Assembly (NCBI RefSeq): GCF_024256385.1
Contig: NZ_JAMLFW010000001.1
Location: forward strand, 4,030,001-4,094,000
Direction: 5' to 3'
From: Anatilimnocola floriformis
GTDB taxonomy: Bacteria; Planctomycetota; Planctomycetia; Pirellulales; Pirellulaceae
Length of the DNA: 64,000 bases
Part shown: positions 63,468 through 64,000 of the stretch, piece by piece
How positions within the stretch are numbered: position 1 is the first letter of the stretch
How the letters are laid out: every line of letters begins with the position of its first letter
The notes under the pieces: model-generated
The model's database searches: none
The model's input: only the letters and a program-made list of their open reading frames with translations
What the model was told of the DNA's origin: nothing
Position numbers and translations under genes: made by a program

Positions 63468-64000
63468 CTAATCTTCGGCCTTCAGCAATCCCCGAATCAT
63501 TTCCAATGTATCCGCATCGGCGGGTTGTTTGTCTCTCCGCCAGCGGGCGATGCGAGGGAAGCGGACGGCGAGTCCTGATTTGTGGCGAGAAGAGACTTGG
63601 ATTCCTTCAAAGGCAAGTTCAAAGACAAGTTCGGGTTTGACCGAACGGACAGGGCCGAATTTTTCGATGGTGTTTTGCCGGACGAAGCGATCGACCTCGC
63701 GAATCTCTTCGTCGGAAAGGCCGGAGTAGGCCTTCGCAAACGGCACGAGTTGGCCGTCCTGCCAGGCAGCGAAGGTGTAGTCGGTATAAAGGCTCGCGCG
63801 GCGGCCGGAGCCGCGCTGGGCGTAGATCAGCACAGCATCGCACGAGTAAGGCTCGATCTTCCACTTCCACCACGAGCCGGTCACGCGGCCCACTTCATAC
63901 GGCGAGTCGAGTCGCTTGAGCATGAGGCCTTCAACTTGGCGCGTGCGACTCGATTCGCGGAGGCGCGCGAGTTCATCCCAGCCGCTCGCGATGATGATTG
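63468..64000 (-). CDS. ATP-dependent DNA ligase, C-terminal part (cut by window edge)
   Basis: The frame is open to the right edge (reads IIIASGWDELARLRESSRTR, then QVEGLMLKRLDSPYEVGRVTGSWWKWKIEP). EGLMLK is nucleotidyltransferase motif IV and WWKWK motif V of ATP-dependent ligases. The end part (SGRRASLYTDYTFAAWQDG, FGPVRSVKPELVFELAFEGI, SGLAVRFPRIARWRRDK) is the OB-fold domain. The style fits the cisplatin-damage-response / ligase-associated family. It seals DNA nicks with ATP. The N-terminal catalytic Lys lies outside the window. Convergent with drmC. Confidence 0.88.
   Translation of the reverse strand, partial: IIIASGWDELARLRESSRTRQVEGLMLKRLDSPYEVGRVTGSWWKWKIEPYSCDAVLIYAQRGSGRRASLYTDYTFAAWQDGQLVPFAKAYSGLSDEEIREVDRFVRQNTIEKFGPVRSVKPELVFELAFEGIQVSSRHKSGLAVRFPRIARWRRDKQPADADTLEMIRGLLKAED

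Overview
The window looks like a chromosome segment of a planctomycete, probably Pirellulales-like; this is inferred from gene content, not from a marker gene. Supporting signs are a 1,912-residue secreted repeat protein with a planctomycete-type N-terminal LEGRAMM motif and C-terminal dockerin-like DVNGDG repeats, a 1,887-residue Ser/Thr kinase fused to a long helical receptor region, a tetrahydromethanopterin formyltransferase, many secreted proteins of unknown function, GC-rich codon use, and many GTAG-headed palindromic (REP-like) intergenic repeats.

Layout. 1-12,500: two small proteins in a repeat-rich stretch, an APC-type permease, two uncharacterised proteins, coaD, a 37-bp-arm palindrome, a 1,590-residue membrane-anchored protein with a degenerate caspase-like domain, and a PPOX-fold stress protein. 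12,500-15,030: a leader with hairpins and a terminator, then a one-strand array of 18 tRNA genes, several with non-canonical features, interrupted by two copies of a paired REP element. 15,090-25,711: ftr, a membrane protein, rnc, a D-2-hydroxyacid dehydrogenase, nadB, pyc with birA directly behind it, and a 34-residue membrane peptide. 25,716-47,001: the giant kinase, the matrix protein, a secreted glutathione peroxidase, two paralogous outer-membrane barrel candidates, a beta-propeller, a redox/membrane gene group (CopD-like, TlpA-like), a STAS-like protein and phosphoglucomutase.

47,466-63,146 is a phage-defence operon: class 1 DISARM in the order drmD, drmMI, [HD phosphohydrolase, YwgA-like protein], drmA, drmB, drmC, with overlapping stop/start codons at several junctions. 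Two things set it apart. An HD dNTPase-like gene and a YwgA-like gene sit inside the operon, and drmMI is split by a -1 frameshift exactly at a G_GGA_AAA slippery heptamer between methyltransferase motifs I and IV. GA-rich repeat-like DNA lies inside the same gene. The window closes with a small hypothetical gene and the C-terminal part of an ATP-dependent DNA ligase that runs off the right edge.

How the genes fit together: BirA would biotinylate the carboxylase encoded just upstream. The DISARM helicases, methyltransferase and PLD protein form the known restriction-like complex, to which the HD/YwgA pair may add nucleotide depletion or signalling. The TlpA-like protein, glutathione peroxidase, CopD-like protein and barrels act at the cell envelope. 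No integrase, insertion-sequence transposase, rRNA or CRISPR array was seen.
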